Shown: positions 49,668 through 58,822 of the stretch, piece by piece | Layout of the letters: the number at the start of each line of letters is the position of its first letter | Position numbering within the stretch: the first letter of the stretch is position 1 | Assembly: GCA_900318815.1 (NCBI GenBank) | Contig: ONMA01000004.1 | Span: 35,111 to 99,110, forward strand | DNA length: 64,000 bases | Direction of reading: 5' to 3' | Source of the DNA: an uncultured Prevotellaceae bacterium | GTDB taxonomy: Bacteria; Bacteroidota; Bacteroidia; Bacteroidales; Bacteroidaceae | Made by a program: the position numbers and the translations under genes | Notes under the pieces: model-generated | What the model was told of the DNA's origin: nothing | Databases searched by the model: none | What the model saw: only the letters and a program-made list of their open reading frames with translations

Positions 49668-51458
49668 ATGGCAAATATAATAAGAAAGAAAAGTGTGAGG
49701 GCGGGACTCATCTCTCTCCTCTCTCCTCTCTGCACTCTCCTCTTTTTCACCTCTTGCAGCGACTTCCTGGAGATTAAGTCGCAGAGCGAGATTGTGCTTG
49801 AAGACTTCTGGAGTGAGAAGGCCGACGTGGACAATATCGTGGCCGGCTGCTACTCGCGCTTGCAGGGAAGTGACTGCATCCACCGCATGATAGTCTGGGG
49901 CGAGTGCCGCTCGGAGAATGTCATGCCGGGCACGAACATCAATAACAACATTGACTTGCAGAACGTGCTGAAGGAGAACATCACCACGAAGAACTCCTTC
50001 ACCAACTGGGAGTGCTTCTACAGCGTGATCAACCGCTGCAACACCGTCATCAAGTATGCACCCGGCGTGGCCGAGAGCGACCCCGGCTACACCCAGGGCG
50101 AGCTGAAGGCTACGATTGCCGAGGTGTCGGCACTGCGCGACCTGTGCTACTTCTACCTGATACGTGCCTTCCGCAATGTGCCTTACTCCACGGTGGCCTA
50201 TACCGACGACGACCAGATCATGGACCTGCCACCCACCAAGTTCGAGGACGTGCTCGACAGCCTGATCAACGACTTGGAGAGCATCAAGACGACGGCCATC
50301 CGCCGCTATCCCGTTACCAAGCCTGAGTACCAGACGGCCCGCATCACGCAGGATGCCATCTTCGCCATGCTCTGCGAGATGTATCTCTGGAAGAAGGACT
50401 ATCAGAAGTGTAAGGAATATGCCGACTTGGTGATTGAGTCGAAGAAGGAGCTGGCTAAGGATCAGCGCGGCTCGTTGTCTTACTCCGGCATGACTGCGGG
50501 TTCGGGCCAGAACGCCAACGACTCCCGTTTCAACGGCTTCCCGCTTACCAGCAATTCTTCTGGCGGCAAGATCTACGGTGCGGCCTATAGGAACATCTTC
50601 GTTGCGGGCAACAACCAGGAGGCCATCTTCGAGCTGATTTATGACAACGACCGGGCCGGTGAAGGCATGATAGCCAACACCACCATCTCGGCACTCTATG
50701 GCAGCTCGGACAAGGGGCGCGGTTTCCTCGCTCCCTCGACGGTGGTTGTCAACGACGCATCTAAGACCTCACAACGCGCCATCTATGAGGACCGTAACAA
50801 GATGTTTGATGCCCGCATCTACGAGAACGTCGAAGAGAGCGGCAACAGCATCGCCAAGTATGTGAGCAGTTCAGTGCTCATCGATGCCTCCTCCAATACC
50901 CCGCAGGCCGGTTACAGCTCAGGCAAGTCTTACGACCGCAACAGCAGCAACTGGATTATCTATCGTCTCACCGACATCATGCTGCTCAAGGCCGAGGCCC
51001 TCTGCCAGGAGCTGATGGAAGGCTCCGACAATGAGGTGGTGGCGCACAATACCCCCATCCTGGAGCAGATTTTCACGCTGGTCAATGCCGTCAACAAGCG
51101 TTCCGTCTGCCAGAACCCGCTGGTCGACACCCTCCAGTTGAGCGACTATAACAGCAAGGGCCGCATGGAAGAGCTGGTGCTGAAGGAGCGTCAGCGCGAA
51201 CTCATGTTTGAGGGCAAGCGCTGGTTCGACCTGGTACGCCGTTCCATGCGCGACGGCAACACCGAGGTACTCACCCAGGCTGCCCAGAAGCGCGAGGGCA
51301 TCAACAGCCAGTATGTGCAGAGCTTCTTTGGCAGTACCATCAACGGCATGTATGCCATCTTCTGGCCTTACAACGACGAGGAGACCAAGGTGAACCTGAA
51401 CCTGGCCGCACAGCAGAATCCTGCGTTCGGCACTGGCGAGAGTAATATCCAGAAGTAA
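49668..51458 (+). CDS. SusD/RagB-family lipoprotein (first)
   Basis: 596 residues from the ATG at 49668 (MANIIRKKSVRAGLISLLS); a frame opening at 49638 lies in the TTGAA-rich repeat. The lipobox is LLFFTSC, followed by SDFLEIKSQSEIV, the standard SusD start, with helical TPR-type repeats (YLIRAFRNVPYSTVAY). The signal peptide is partly encoded by a CTCTCC-type simple repeat (SLLSPLCTLLFF). It forms the substrate-binding lid over the SusC barrel on the outer surface. Confidence 0.94.
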   Translation: MANIIRKKSVRAGLISLLSPLCTLLFFTSCSDFLEIKSQSEIVLEDFWSEKADVDNIVAGCYSRLQGSDCIHRMIVWGECRSENVMPGTNINNNIDLQNVLKENITTKNSFTNWECFYSVINRCNTVIKYAPGVAESDPGYTQGELKATIAEVSALRDLCYFYLIRAFRNVPYSTVAYTDDDQIMDLPPTKFEDVLDSLINDLESIKTTAIRRYPVTKPEYQTARITQDAIFAMLCEMYLWKKDYQKCKEYADLVIESKKELAKDQRGSLSYSGMTAGSGQNANDSRFNGFPLTSNSSGGKIYGAAYRNIFVAGNNQEAIFELIYDNDRAGEGMIANTTISALYGSSDKGRGFLAPSTVVVNDASKTSQRAIYEDRNKMFDARIYENVEESGNSIAKYVSSSVLIDASSNTPQAGYSSGKSYDRNSSNWIIYRLTDIMLLKAEALCQELMEGSDNEVVAHNTPILEQIFTLVNAVNKRSVCQNPLVDTLQLSDYNSKGRMEELVLKERQRELMFEGKRWFDLVRRSMRDGNTEVLTQAAQKREGINSQYVQSFFGSTINGMYAIFWPYNDEETKVNLNLAAQQNPAFGTGESNIQK

Positions 51459-51482
51459 CACCTATTTATATTATAGAAGAAG

Positions 51483-53609
51483 ATGAAAAAGATTAAATAT
51501 CAACTTTTGGCCTTGATAGGCCTGCTCACCTTTGGAGGCGTTTCGCTGACGTCCTGCTCCGACGAGCCTGCCAGTGAATACTTCTATACCTTTAACGGTG
51601 AGATGATGAGCGATTACCTGAAGAATCGCCCTCAATACAGCAGCTTTGCCAAGATTGTGGAGCGTGCCAACCTCATGGACATGCTCTCCACCTACGGCCA
51701 CTACACCTGCTTCGTTCCCTCCGACACGGCTGTCCAGACCTATCTGGCCAAGCGCGGACTCACCAGTCTTGACCAGCTCACCGATGCCGACTGCGACACC
51801 ATCGCCAAGACCCACATCATCTCCAACATGTACAACACCATGGACATGACGCAGGACCGCCTGCAGACGTCGAACATGCTGGGACGCTATCTGGCCACGT
51901 CGAGTTCCGAGGTCGACGGACACCCCGTCATCCGCATCGAGGACCATGCCTTTATCTATTATGAGTTGCAGAACGACTCCGTGGAGAACGGTATCGTGCA
52001 GCCCGTCAACATGGTTATCGAGAAGTCGAACAGCTACGTCACCGACGTGCTGAAGACCAACGAGCGCATCTCTATCTTCTACAATGCCCTGAAGGCCACG
52101 GGTGTCTTCAAGGACATGGAAGACACGCCAGAGTTCGACCCTGAGTGGGATGCCAAGTCACAGCCCAGATACTACTACCGTTCGCACACGTGGAACGAGG
52201 TGGCCTGGGTGCCCGACACCAAGAAGTACGGCTTCACCCTCTTCATCGAGCCCGACTCGGTCTATCGGGCCAAGTTCCAGGAGTATGGCATCTCCACAGG
52301 CAATGGCGATCTGCGTGCCCTCTACGACCTGGCCTGCAAGATCTACGACGAGGTCTATCCCGAGGATGTCAATGCTCCCGGCCATAGCTTTGAGAATCTC
52401 ACCGACAGCGTGAACCCGCTGCGCCGCTTCATGCAGTATCACGTCCTGAACCGCTACGTGCCCGGCACCAGCGACCTCACCGCACTCGTCATGCACGTGG
52501 GTGCCATCAACGAGGCCTTTGGCTTCGACGGCAAGCTGGCCAATCCCTGCGACTGGTATCAGACCCTGCTGCCCCACACCATGGTCAAGATCGACCAGCT
52601 CACCATGGACAAGGACGAGAATGGCAATGACTGCCGCGGTGCCGATGCCGACAAGGTGAACGAGCGTTTCGTCAACCGCCGCTATGCAGCTCCTGAATAC
52701 ACCTACCGTGGCGCGCTCATCGACTCGAGTGTCGAGACCGAGCCTGTACACGATGCCCTCAACGGTCACTACTTCTATGTGGACGACCTGGTGGTCTTCT
52801 CCAAGGAGGTGCGCGAGGTGGTTCACAACCAGCGCATCCGCATGGACTTCTCGGCCATCTTCCCCGAGGTGATGACCAACGACATGCGCCTCAAGGGCAA
52901 CCCGCTGGTCGACGATAATGCCTCTACGCCCGACGAGTCGGCCACGCCGAAGAACGGTCGTAACTTCTACTTCCCCCTGGGCTATCTCGATGGTGTTACC
53001 TTCAACAGCAACTGCTACCTCGTGATGCGCCGCCCGCACTGTAACTTCTGGTCGTGGCAGGGCGACGAGTGGAACCTCTTCGGCGACTACGACATGACCT
53101 TCCGCATCCCGCCCGTGCCCTATAGTGGCGAGTGGCAGCTCCGTCTGGGCTTCTGCTCCATCGAGACGCGCGGTGTCATGCAGGTGTACTTCGACGGCGT
53201 GCCCCAGGGCATTCCCCTTGACATGACCAAGTTCCTCAACTCCGAGCTTTATATGGGCGACCGCTACGTCATCGACGAAGACCTGGGCGACTACAACAAG
53301 AAGAGCGTCGAGGAGAAGGCCGAGGAGCAGAAACTGCTGAAGAACCTGGGTGCCTATCGTGCCGGACGCTCCACCTACCACTTCGATACCGGTGGCGGCA
53401 AGCACTACTTCTTGGGCAACGAGCGTACCTACCGCCGCATCCTCTGCCAGTCCTACATCGACGCCAATACCGACCACTACGTGCGTTTCCGCGTAGCCTC
53501 CGACGGTAAGCAGGGCAACAACAACGAGTTCATGCTCGACTACTTCGAGATGGTTCCCAAGAGCGTCTATAGTGTCGATGGCGAAGGTGCCATGGAGGAC
53601 GACCTGTAA
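51483..53609 (+). CDS. Fasciclin-domain lipoprotein (second)
   Basis: 708 residues. The lipobox is GGVSLTSC followed by SDEPA. One FAS1 domain is clear at residues ~35-150 (YSSFAKIVERANLMDMLSTY, CFVPSDTAVQTYLAK, HIISNM), and a second probably follows (NERISIFYNALKATGVFKDM, then PLRRFMQYHVLNRYVPG). The last ~250 residues are beta-rich (PPVPYSGEWQLRLGF, DTGGGKHYFLG) and look like a carbohydrate-binding fold. It comes 24 bp after SusD and is co-transcribed; it is likely a surface ligand-binding protein. Confidence 0.83.
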   Translation: MKKIKYQLLALIGLLTFGGVSLTSCSDEPASEYFYTFNGEMMSDYLKNRPQYSSFAKIVERANLMDMLSTYGHYTCFVPSDTAVQTYLAKRGLTSLDQLTDADCDTIAKTHIISNMYNTMDMTQDRLQTSNMLGRYLATSSSEVDGHPVIRIEDHAFIYYELQNDSVENGIVQPVNMVIEKSNSYVTDVLKTNERISIFYNALKATGVFKDMEDTPEFDPEWDAKSQPRYYYRSHTWNEVAWVPDTKKYGFTLFIEPDSVYRAKFQEYGISTGNGDLRALYDLACKIYDEVYPEDVNAPGHSFENLTDSVNPLRRFMQYHVLNRYVPGTSDLTALVMHVGAINEAFGFDGKLANPCDWYQTLLPHTMVKIDQLTMDKDENGNDCRGADADKVNERFVNRRYAAPEYTYRGALIDSSVETEPVHDALNGHYFYVDDLVVFSKEVREVVHNQRIRMDFSAIFPEVMTNDMRLKGNPLVDDNASTPDESATPKNGRNFYFPLGYLDGVTFNSNCYLVMRRPHCNFWSWQGDEWNLFGDYDMTFRIPPVPYSGEWQLRLGFCSIETRGVMQVYFDGVPQGIPLDMTKFLNSELYMGDRYVIDEDLGDYNKKSVEEKAEEQKLLKNLGAYRAGRSTYHFDTGGGKHYFLGNERTYRRILCQSYIDANTDHYVRFRVASDGKQGNNNEFMLDYFEMVPKSVYSVDGEGAMEDDL

Positions 53610-53610
53610 T

Positions 53611-53642
53611 AAACGAACATTGAACATTGAAAATTGAGTATT
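53611..53642 (+). repeat. TTGAA-rich intergenic segment before third fasciclin gene
   Basis: AACGAACATTGAACATTGAA-type sequence ending at the ATG of 53643. Confidence 0.45.
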
Positions 53643-55493
53643 ATGATTACCAAGAATATAAAGCATTTCCTCTTTGCAGGTCTGGTAGGCTGTGGTTTCG
53701 CTGCAGCCCTGACCGCCTGCACCGATACCTGGGATGAGCACTACGACGGCTCCATTGCAGGCGTGTACGAAGGGTCGCTGTGGGAATCCCTCAAGGGCAA
53801 TCCCGAACTGAGCAACTTTGCCAGTGTGGTGCAGGCCTGTGGCTACGACAAGTCTTTGGCCAGCAGTCAGGTGTTCACGGTCTTTGCTCCCACCAACGAA
53901 AGCTTCTCCAAGGAAGAGGCCGATGCCCGCATTGCCGAGTATAACCAGCAGAAGGGCAAGGTAAGCGATGAGGACAACACCGTCATCAAGGAGTTCGTCC
54001 AGAACCACATCGCGCTCTACAACTATTCTGTTTCGCCCTCCAGCAACGACTCCATCGTGCTTATGAATGGTAAGTTTGCCGTGTTGACGAACAACAGTAT
54101 TCACAACAGCCAGTTCAAGGCCGTCAACCAGGTGTACAAGAACGGCGTGCTCTACACGCTGCAGTCTCCCATCGACTACGCATCCAACCTCTTTGAGTAT
54201 CTGCGCAAGGATGCCGATCTCGACAGCGTGCGCCTTTTCCTCTACAACAGCCTGCACTACCGCAAGGAGTTCCTCCCCGGGGCCAGTGTCGAGGGTGGTA
54301 TCGACGAGCAGGGCCGCACCATCTATCTTGACTCCGTGTGGAACCAGCGCAACGACCTCTTCTCCGAGATCGGACGCATTGGCAGCGAGGACAGCACCTA
54401 CTGGATGACCGTTCCCACCAACGCCGAGTGGAGCCGTCTGGTCGAGGAGTACACGCCCTATTTCAACTACGACAAGAACGTGGGCTCCCTGCTCACCAAG
54501 GGCGACCGCGACTCGCTGGTCTATACCAACATCCGCCTGGCCATCATGAAGGGCACGGCCTTCAGCCGCACCGTCAACGAGCGCTTGCTTTCCGGCCAGG
54601 CGACTGCCGCCAATCCCTTAGACTCCGTCTTCTCCGAGAACGCCGTGCTTAACTACAACCGCCGAGCCAATACATGGGGGGCCAACTTCAACTACTACCA
54701 GTACTTCGGCCCGAACATGCCTTACGGCGTGTTCAACGAGTCGGAACAGGTGGAGTGCAGTAACGGCCGATTGCTGAAGTCGAACAACTGGAAGATTGAC
54801 AAGCTCGACACCTTCCACCGCTGGATCATCATCGAAGCCGAGAAGACTGGTAGCATTCGCGAAATCTCGAAGATGAAGGACAGCAAGGGCGACTCCGTCA
54901 GTGTGGCCGATGCTGTGAGTCAGCGAGTGAACAACGATGACTTCAAGTCGAAGGTATGGAACGATGGCTACATTGAGTTTGTGCCTAACTCTGCCACCGA
55001 GCAGGCTCAGGTCACCTTCAACATCACCGACGTACTGTCCAACATCTCCTACGACATCTATCTGGTCACCGTACCTGCCCTGGCCAACGACAGCAATGCC
55101 ACCGCCGAGCAGTGCATTCCCTCGAAGATGCGTTGCAGCCTTAACTACCGCGACGAAACTGGCAAGTCACAGTCCAAGAACTTAGGTTCGGGCTTTATTG
55201 CCAGCGGCTCCACGATGGACTATCTGCTCCTGGCCGAGGACTTCCAGTTCCCCACATGCACCTTCGATGTCAAGGAGTCGGAACCCATCACCACGCTGGT
55301 CATCAGGCCCAACGTCACGGCCCGCGAGTATCGTGACAAGACCTACACCCGCACCATGCGCGTTGACTGTATTCTGCTGGTGCCCCATGGCACGCTCGAG
55401 CTTACTGAGAATGAGTTGGGCCCCGTGGTCAACATGTATCCTCACGGCAAGTACACCGACAGGGTCTTCAAATACTATTATATGCTTCGTTAA
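53643..55493 (+). CDS. Fasciclin-domain lipoprotein (third)
   Basis: 616 residues from the ATG at 53643; the earlier TTG in frame is inside the intergenic repeat. The lipobox is AALTACTDTWDEHYDG. A FAS1 domain spans residues ~45-165 (LSNFASVVQACGYDKSLASS, then FTVFAPTNESF, FVQNHIALYNYS). The latter half is beta-rich (AQVTFNITDVLSNISYDIYL). It lies between the two halves of the SusCD locus, 27 bp before the second SusC, and most likely works with it at the surface. Confidence 0.83.
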   Translation: MITKNIKHFLFAGLVGCGFAAALTACTDTWDEHYDGSIAGVYEGSLWESLKGNPELSNFASVVQACGYDKSLASSQVFTVFAPTNESFSKEEADARIAEYNQQKGKVSDEDNTVIKEFVQNHIALYNYSVSPSSNDSIVLMNGKFAVLTNNSIHNSQFKAVNQVYKNGVLYTLQSPIDYASNLFEYLRKDADLDSVRLFLYNSLHYRKEFLPGASVEGGIDEQGRTIYLDSVWNQRNDLFSEIGRIGSEDSTYWMTVPTNAEWSRLVEEYTPYFNYDKNVGSLLTKGDRDSLVYTNIRLAIMKGTAFSRTVNERLLSGQATAANPLDSVFSENAVLNYNRRANTWGANFNYYQYFGPNMPYGVFNESEQVECSNGRLLKSNNWKIDKLDTFHRWIIIEAEKTGSIREISKMKDSKGDSVSVADAVSQRVNNDDFKSKVWNDGYIEFVPNSATEQAQVTFNITDVLSNISYDIYLVTVPALANDSNATAEQCIPSKMRCSLNYRDETGKSQSKNLGSGFIASGSTMDYLLLAEDFQFPTCTFDVKESEPITTLVIRPNVTAREYRDKTYTRTMRVDCILLVPHGTLELTENELGPVVNMYPHGKYTDRVFKYYYMLR

Positions 55494-55520
55494 TACTCAC
55501 TCAATAATAAAGAACGATCT

Positions 55521-58500
55521 ATGAAACGATATATCTTATTTGGACTTACCATGCTGCTGGCTTTCCCGTTGAGTGTAGCGGCTCAGGACGACGACTCCGA
55601 CGAGGAAGAAGGCACGCAGACCGCCGTGCGTACCTTCACACCGAAGCAGAAGAAATATGAGACACGCACCGTGAAGGGCTGTGTTATCGACGCTGCCACC
55701 CAGAACCCCATCCCGGGTGCCATTGTGCGGGCTGCCGAAATCGACGGCTACAGCGTCCTCACCGAGGACGACGGTACCTACGAGGTCAAGGTGCCCCTGT
55801 TCTCCACGGCACTCTTCATCTCCTCGCCCGACTACAACCCCGTGCGTATCGGCTTGCAGAGCGACGAGAAGCAGAAGACCTCCCAGCTCTACAGCACCGT
55901 CTTCACCAGCGAGTACCAGGCACAGACCAACGTGCGCAGCGACTACAGTGCCACCGACTTCAAGTACACCAACGCCATCAACATCAAGGACGAAATCCAG
56001 AAGCAGCTTGGTGCCCAGGCCTACACCATCACTCACAATGGCACGCCCGGCGTGGGTAGCGTGATGTTTCTGCAGGGACTGAACTCGTTCAATGTCAACG
56101 CCCAGCCCCTTGTGGTCGTCGACGGCGTTATCATCGACCAGCAGTACAGCCGTAGCCTGCTCCACGATGGCTTCTACAACGACATCCTCTCCAGCATCAA
56201 TCCTGCCGACATCGAGAAGGTCACCGTCGTGCGCAACGGTACTGCCCTCTATGGTGCCAAGGGTGCCAACGGCGTCATCGTCATCCAGACCCGACGCAAC
56301 AAGTCCATGGCCACTCGCATCACGGCCAACATCTCGGCTGGCGTCACCCTCGAATCCAAGTACGTCTCGGTGTTGGATGCCAACGGCTACCGTGGCTACG
56401 CCTCTGAGCTGCTCAAGACTACCGACACCCGCCTCACCTCCTTCAAGTTCCTCGACGAGCGTCAGTACCTCGACAATGGCGAAGAGAACTACTACTACAA
56501 GTACTATCACAACAACACCGACTGGAAGGACTACGTCTACCGCACGGCCTTCACCCAGAACTATGGCATCAACATCGAGGGCGGTGACGATGTGGCCAAC
56601 TACAACCTCTCCGTGGGCTACACCAACGCTAAGAGCACGCTGGAGAACAACGACATGGACCGCCTGAACGTGCGCTTCAACACCGACATCATCCTGCTGA
56701 AGCAGCTCTCCGTGCGCTTCGATGCCTCGTTTGCCAACCAGACGCGCAACATCCGCGACGACGGTGCTCCCTCGGGCTACGACGAAGGAACGCCCACCAG
56801 CCCCGCCTTCCTGGCCTACGTCAAGAGCCCCTTCCTCAGCCCCTACAGCTACGGACGCGGACGCTTCTCTGACGACCACTATGAAATCAAGCCCGAGGAC
56901 TACCTCTCCGAGGCCATGTACAGTTACAACAACTACAACTGGCGGCTGGGCAACCCCGCTGCCATCCTCGAGTACTCCGATGCCGAGAACAAGAACCGCT
57001 TCGAGAACTCCATGCTCAACCTCACGGTGACCCCGAAGTTCCAGTTCAATGCCAATCTCTCACTCTCCGAGCACTTCAGCTACAACCTCGTCAACACCAA
57101 CGAGCAGTTCTACATCCCCGTCAACGGCACACCCAACTACTACGTCAATAGCATTGGCGACTATCGCGAGAACGAGGTGCGCTCCCTGGCCTCGAAGCAG
57201 AACTCCGTGCAGAGCGACACCCGTCTTGACTGGCAGAACCGCTACGGTGCCCATTTCGTCCACCTCTTCGGTGGTGCCCGCATCAACTGGGAGTCGTTTA
57301 CCACTAACTCGCAGGTGGGCTACAACACCGGTAACGACAAGACCCCCTTCATGAGCGGTTCGCTGAAGAACGTCAATGTCGACGGCGTCAACGAGAGCTG
57401 GAACTCCCTCTCCTGGTATGCGCAGGCCGAGTACAACTACAGGAGCCGCTACTATCTGCAGGCCAATCTGGCCGTTGACGGCTCGTCGCGCTTCGGCAAG
57501 GATGCCGGTTCGCTCAAGCTGGGCGGCGTGGCCTGGGGCATATTCCCTGGCGTGCAGGCCTCCTGGGTACTCACCAACGAGCCTTGGATGGCTGGTGTCA
57601 AGGGCGTCGACTATCTGCGCCTCACCGCCGGCTACGACATCTCGGGCAACGACGATATCGACTTCTTTGCCGCCCGTTCCTACTTCCGCGCTTCCGAGTT
57701 CCTGCACTACGTCTCGTCGCTGAGCTACGAGGGCATTGGCAACACCGAGATTCAGTGGGAGACCACTCGCCGCCTGAACGTGGGCCTCGAGGGCAACTTC
57801 ATCGACAACCGTCTCAGCCTCTCGCTCAACTACTTCCGCTCCAACACCGACAACCTGCTCACCCGCCAGTCATTAGGATTCCTTTCAGGTCTGGATAAGA
57901 ACTGGAGCAACGGCGGCAAGCTGCAGAACGAGGGCTACGACGTCACCGCCTCGGTCAAGGCCATCGCCCTGAAGGACTGGCAGTGGCAGCTTGGTGCCAG
58001 CGTGGGCCACTACAAGAACAAGATTACCGAACTGCCCGACAATGCACAGTATGTTGACAACGAGGTCTACGGTGCCACCGTCCGTGCCCAGATCGGACAG
58101 CCCGTCAACCAGTTCTATGGCTACCGCACCAACGGTGTCTTCTCTACCACGCAGGAAGCCGAGGAGGCAGCCCTCTACGTGCTGGCCGACAACGGTGTGG
58201 ACCACGTGGCCTTCGGAGCTGGCGACATGCGTTTCGTCGACCTGAACGGCGACCATGAGATCAACGACGACGACCGCGTCATCATCGGCGACCCCAACCC
58301 CGACATCTATGGTAACATCTTCACCACCCTGGCCTGGAAGCACCTGAAGCTCGATGTGCGCTTCAACTACTCCCTGGGCAACGACGTCTACAACTACATG
58401 CGTCAGCAGCTCGAGAGCGGCTCGCGCTTCATGAACCAGACCACGGCCATGAACCGTCGCTGGCAGGCCGAAGGCCAGCACACCGACATGCCCCGCATCA

Positions 58501-58787
58501 CCTTCCAGGATCCCATGGGCAACTCGCGCTTCAGCGACCGCTGGATCGAGGACGGCTCTTATCTGCGCCTCAAGACGGTCACCCTCTCCTACGACCTGCC
58601 TCTCAGGTCCGAGTTCCTGCAGGGCCTGCAGTTCTGGGTCCAGGGCAACAACCTGCTCACCTTCTCCAAGTATCTGGGCAGCGACCCCGAGTTCTCCATG
58701 ACGGGCAGCGTCATCGGCCAGGGCATCGACCTGGGCCGTCTGGGACAAAGCCCCTCTGTTGTGGCTGGTGTGAAGATCAACCTGTAA
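55521..58787 (+). CDS. SusC/RagA-family transporter (second)
   Basis: 1088 residues with a signal peptide ending in LSVAAQ and an unusual acidic stretch just after it (DDDSDEEEGTQ). A carboxypeptidase-like domain (VKGCVIDAATQNPIPGAIVR), plug (FNVNAQPLVVVDGVIID, then INPADIEKVTVVRNGTALYG) and barrel follow. It differs clearly from the first SusC, including a less typical plug motif, so it is not a recent duplicate. The partner SusD follows 35 bp later. Substrate unknown. Confidence 0.94.
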   Translation: MKRYILFGLTMLLAFPLSVAAQDDDSDEEEGTQTAVRTFTPKQKKYETRTVKGCVIDAATQNPIPGAIVRAAEIDGYSVLTEDDGTYEVKVPLFSTALFISSPDYNPVRIGLQSDEKQKTSQLYSTVFTSEYQAQTNVRSDYSATDFKYTNAINIKDEIQKQLGAQAYTITHNGTPGVGSVMFLQGLNSFNVNAQPLVVVDGVIIDQQYSRSLLHDGFYNDILSSINPADIEKVTVVRNGTALYGAKGANGVIVIQTRRNKSMATRITANISAGVTLESKYVSVLDANGYRGYASELLKTTDTRLTSFKFLDERQYLDNGEENYYYKYYHNNTDWKDYVYRTAFTQNYGINIEGGDDVANYNLSVGYTNAKSTLENNDMDRLNVRFNTDIILLKQLSVRFDASFANQTRNIRDDGAPSGYDEGTPTSPAFLAYVKSPFLSPYSYGRGRFSDDHYEIKPEDYLSEAMYSYNNYNWRLGNPAAILEYSDAENKNRFENSMLNLTVTPKFQFNANLSLSEHFSYNLVNTNEQFYIPVNGTPNYYVNSIGDYRENEVRSLASKQNSVQSDTRLDWQNRYGAHFVHLFGGARINWESFTTNSQVGYNTGNDKTPFMSGSLKNVNVDGVNESWNSLSWYAQAEYNYRSRYYLQANLAVDGSSRFGKDAGSLKLGGVAWGIFPGVQASWVLTNEPWMAGVKGVDYLRLTAGYDISGNDDIDFFAARSYFRASEFLHYVSSLSYEGIGNTEIQWETTRRLNVGLEGNFIDNRLSLSLNYFRSNTDNLLTRQSLGFLSGLDKNWSNGGKLQNEGYDVTASVKAIALKDWQWQLGASVGHYKNKITELPDNAQYVDNEVYGATVRAQIGQPVNQFYGYRTNGVFSTTQEAEEAALYVLADNGVDHVAFGAGDMRFVDLNGDHEINDDDRVIIGDPNPDIYGNIFTTLAWKHLKLDVRFNYSLGNDVYNYMRQQLESGSRFMNQTTAMNRRWQAEGQHTDMPRITFQDPMGNSRFSDRWIEDGSYLRLKTVTLSYDLPLRSEFLQGLQFWVQGNNLLTFSKYLGSDPEFSMTGSVIGQGIDLGRLGQSPSVVAGVKINL

Positions 58788-58788
58788 A

Positions 58789-58822
58789 AGAATTGAAAAC
58801 CTACAATTGACAATTGAAAATT
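58789..58822 (+). repeat. TTGAA-rich intergenic segment before second SusD
   Basis: GAATTGAAAACCTACAATTG-type sequence, the third such segment in this locus. Confidence 0.4.
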
